8,344 nt of DNA, from positions 1 to 8,344 of the forward strand of contig DAIDJC010000140.1 of NCBI GenBank assembly GCA_027451565.1. The letters are read 5' to 3'. The notes below the pieces were generated by a model. That model was not told the DNA's origin and searched no databases. It saw only the letters and a list, made by a program, of their open reading frames with translations. The DNA comes from Limisphaerales bacterium. Lineage in GTDB: Bacteria > Verrucomicrobiota > Verrucomicrobiia > Limisphaerales > UBA11358. The position numbers and the translations under genes are program-made. Position 1 is the first letter of the stretch. The number at the start of each line of letters is the position of its first letter. Shown here in pieces: positions 7,685 to 8,344 of this stretch.

Positions 7685-7713
7685 GATTCTTCACGGGCCT
7701 ATGGATTCTTCAC
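7685..7713 (-). repeat. 10-bp direct repeat GTGAAGAATC around the gene junction
   Basis: GTGAAGAATC occurs on the minus strand at 7713-7704, covering the last sense codons of the glutaminase A-like gene. It occurs again at 7694-7685, where its GTG is an out-of-frame candidate start ahead of the GH127 gene. The two copies are offset by 19 bp. The match extends to CAT if a one-base gap is allowed. It may be the trace of a small tandem duplication, and no function is evident. Confidence 0.6.
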
Positions 7714-8344
7714 ATCCACCAGACCAAAATCCACGTACTGGCCACCCACGGTCTGGTGGCAATGTATGGCGATTTCATTGAACCCGGGCTTGAGGGCCGC
7801 CTTGCCTTGGGTTGACAGGGGAAAAGCATCGTAACTGGAAATAAATCCACTCACGTGAACAGCCAGCACACCATTGATGTAAACCTCCGCGTCCTCGTCA
7901 TGATGCAACCACCCCTGCAACCCATCGAGTGAAAGCGAGGGAAGATCTATTTCCCGCCGCAGCCAGATGTCATCGGTGGACCAGGTCGTGCCCACAAAAG
8001 CCCCGGGTGTTCCCACGGTCCCAAACCCGCTCAAACCTGTTTTCCACTGGGAATCATCAAAACCAGGCTGGTTCCAACCCGCCGGAGGGCGTGTGGTGGT
8101 GTATTTCCAAACCGCAGCCTGCCGGTCTGCGGCGGGCAATACCACGGTCAGGACTGGCGGGGGCGGCAACGGAGCCCAATCGCGGGGATTACCCTCGTCA
8201 GCCTTGGCCCACTTCATCCAGATGTCCCGGTTGGAAAGCAATTTGATGAACAGTCCTCCCACCACAGGCCGGGCATGCATCCCGCCGCTGTTGATGTCAT
8301 CGGTCATGTAGGAATCTGAAACGGGATCCCGCACGGAGGTGTGG
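7699..8344 (-). CDS. Glutaminase A-like (DUF4965/DUF1793) protein, C-terminal fragment with galactose-binding-like domain
   Basis: The frame is open to the window edge at 8344, so this is the 3' end of a longer gene; a GTG at 8334 is only an internal codon. The first visible residues, with SDSY followed by ARPVVGGLFIKLL, match the end of the six-hairpin (DUF1793) domain of the fungal glutaminase A family, which ends in 'RP.SDWY.T....F.ARPVVGGLFIKLL'. After a proline-rich linker (about residues 55-62 counted from the GTG) comes a domain of about 145 residues. It contains IWLRREIDLP, LHHDEDAEVYINGV and IAIHCHQTVGGQYVDFGLV, which are typical of a galactose-binding-like jelly roll appended to secreted glycosidases of Planctomycetes, Verrucomicrobia and Bacteroidetes. 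Bacterial members usually sit in polysaccharide-utilisation loci and their substrates are poorly known, so glutaminase activity should not be assumed. The TAG stop lies 21 nt before the next gene and in the same frame. Confidence 0.8.
   Translation of the reverse strand, partial: HTSVRDPVSDSYMTDDINSGGMHARPVVGGLFIKLLSNRDIWMKWAKADEGNPRDWAPLPPPPVLTVVLPAADRQAAVWKYTTTRPPAGWNQPGFDDSQWKTGLSGFGTVGTPGAFVGTTWSTDDIWLRREIDLPSLSLDGLQGWLHHDEDAEVYINGVLAVHVSGFISSYDAFPLSTQGKAALKPGFNEIAIHCHQTVGGQYVDFGLVDVKNP

Noticed and set aside
7485..7694. The 69-codon frame from GTG 7694 as a separate small exported protein
   Set aside because: Its signal-like N-terminus is better explained by the pentamer repeat and the overlapping GH127 leader; after the repeat it becomes an Arg/Trp-rich shadow of the GH127 gene.

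Overview
The window holds a one-way block of genes, all read on the minus strand from about 8344 down to 195. Most products carry export signals and act on, or bind, carbohydrates. Large secreted glycosidases with appended beta-sandwich domains, no SusC/SusD pair, mostly weak Shine-Dalgarno sites, and a beta-propeller with 'STNGVNW'-type repeats together suggest a free-living member of the PVC group. Verrucomicrobiota is the best guess and a planctomycete relative is possible. This is an inference from family content, since there is no rRNA or marker gene in the window.

Layout in order of transcription: (1) 8344-7699, the C-terminal end of a glutaminase A-like (DUF4965/DUF1793) six-hairpin protein with a terminal galactose-binding-like jelly roll, cut by the window edge. 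(2) 7677-5143, a GH127-type (DUF1680) beta-L-arabinofuranosidase-like enzyme with the Glu/Cys zinc-thiolate active-site set and a C-terminal concanavalin-like domain. (3) 5143-2945, a 732-residue secreted protein of no family I can name, with the look of a TIM-barrel glycosidase followed by a GATase-like domain and a beta-sandwich. (4) About 2970-1843, a GH76-type alpha-1,6-mannanase-like enzyme with the catalytic Asp-Asp pair. These four genes have gaps of 21 nt or less or overlap by a few bases (TAATG between 2 and 3). They look like one polysaccharide-degradation operon whose target could contain alpha-1,6-mannose and furanosidic arabinose.

After a 133-nt gap comes (5) 1709-195, an exported protein of about eleven 'AVGD.G.I..S.DG.NW' repeats that should fold as one or two beta-propellers. 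Its base composition is visibly lower in GC than the operon (sampled lines about 37-60% against about 53-67%), so it is probably a separate unit or a later arrival. Positions 1-194 hold no gene that I can support.

The most unusual points are three. A CTTGG pentamer array lies in the signal-peptide region of the GH127 gene, with start codons in all three frames just ahead of it and the same hydrophobic LGLAW cycle in every frame. The unrecognised glycosidase-like protein sits between two recognisable glycosidases. A 10-bp inverted repeat in the leader of the propeller gene could pair over its only Shine-Dalgarno-like bases.
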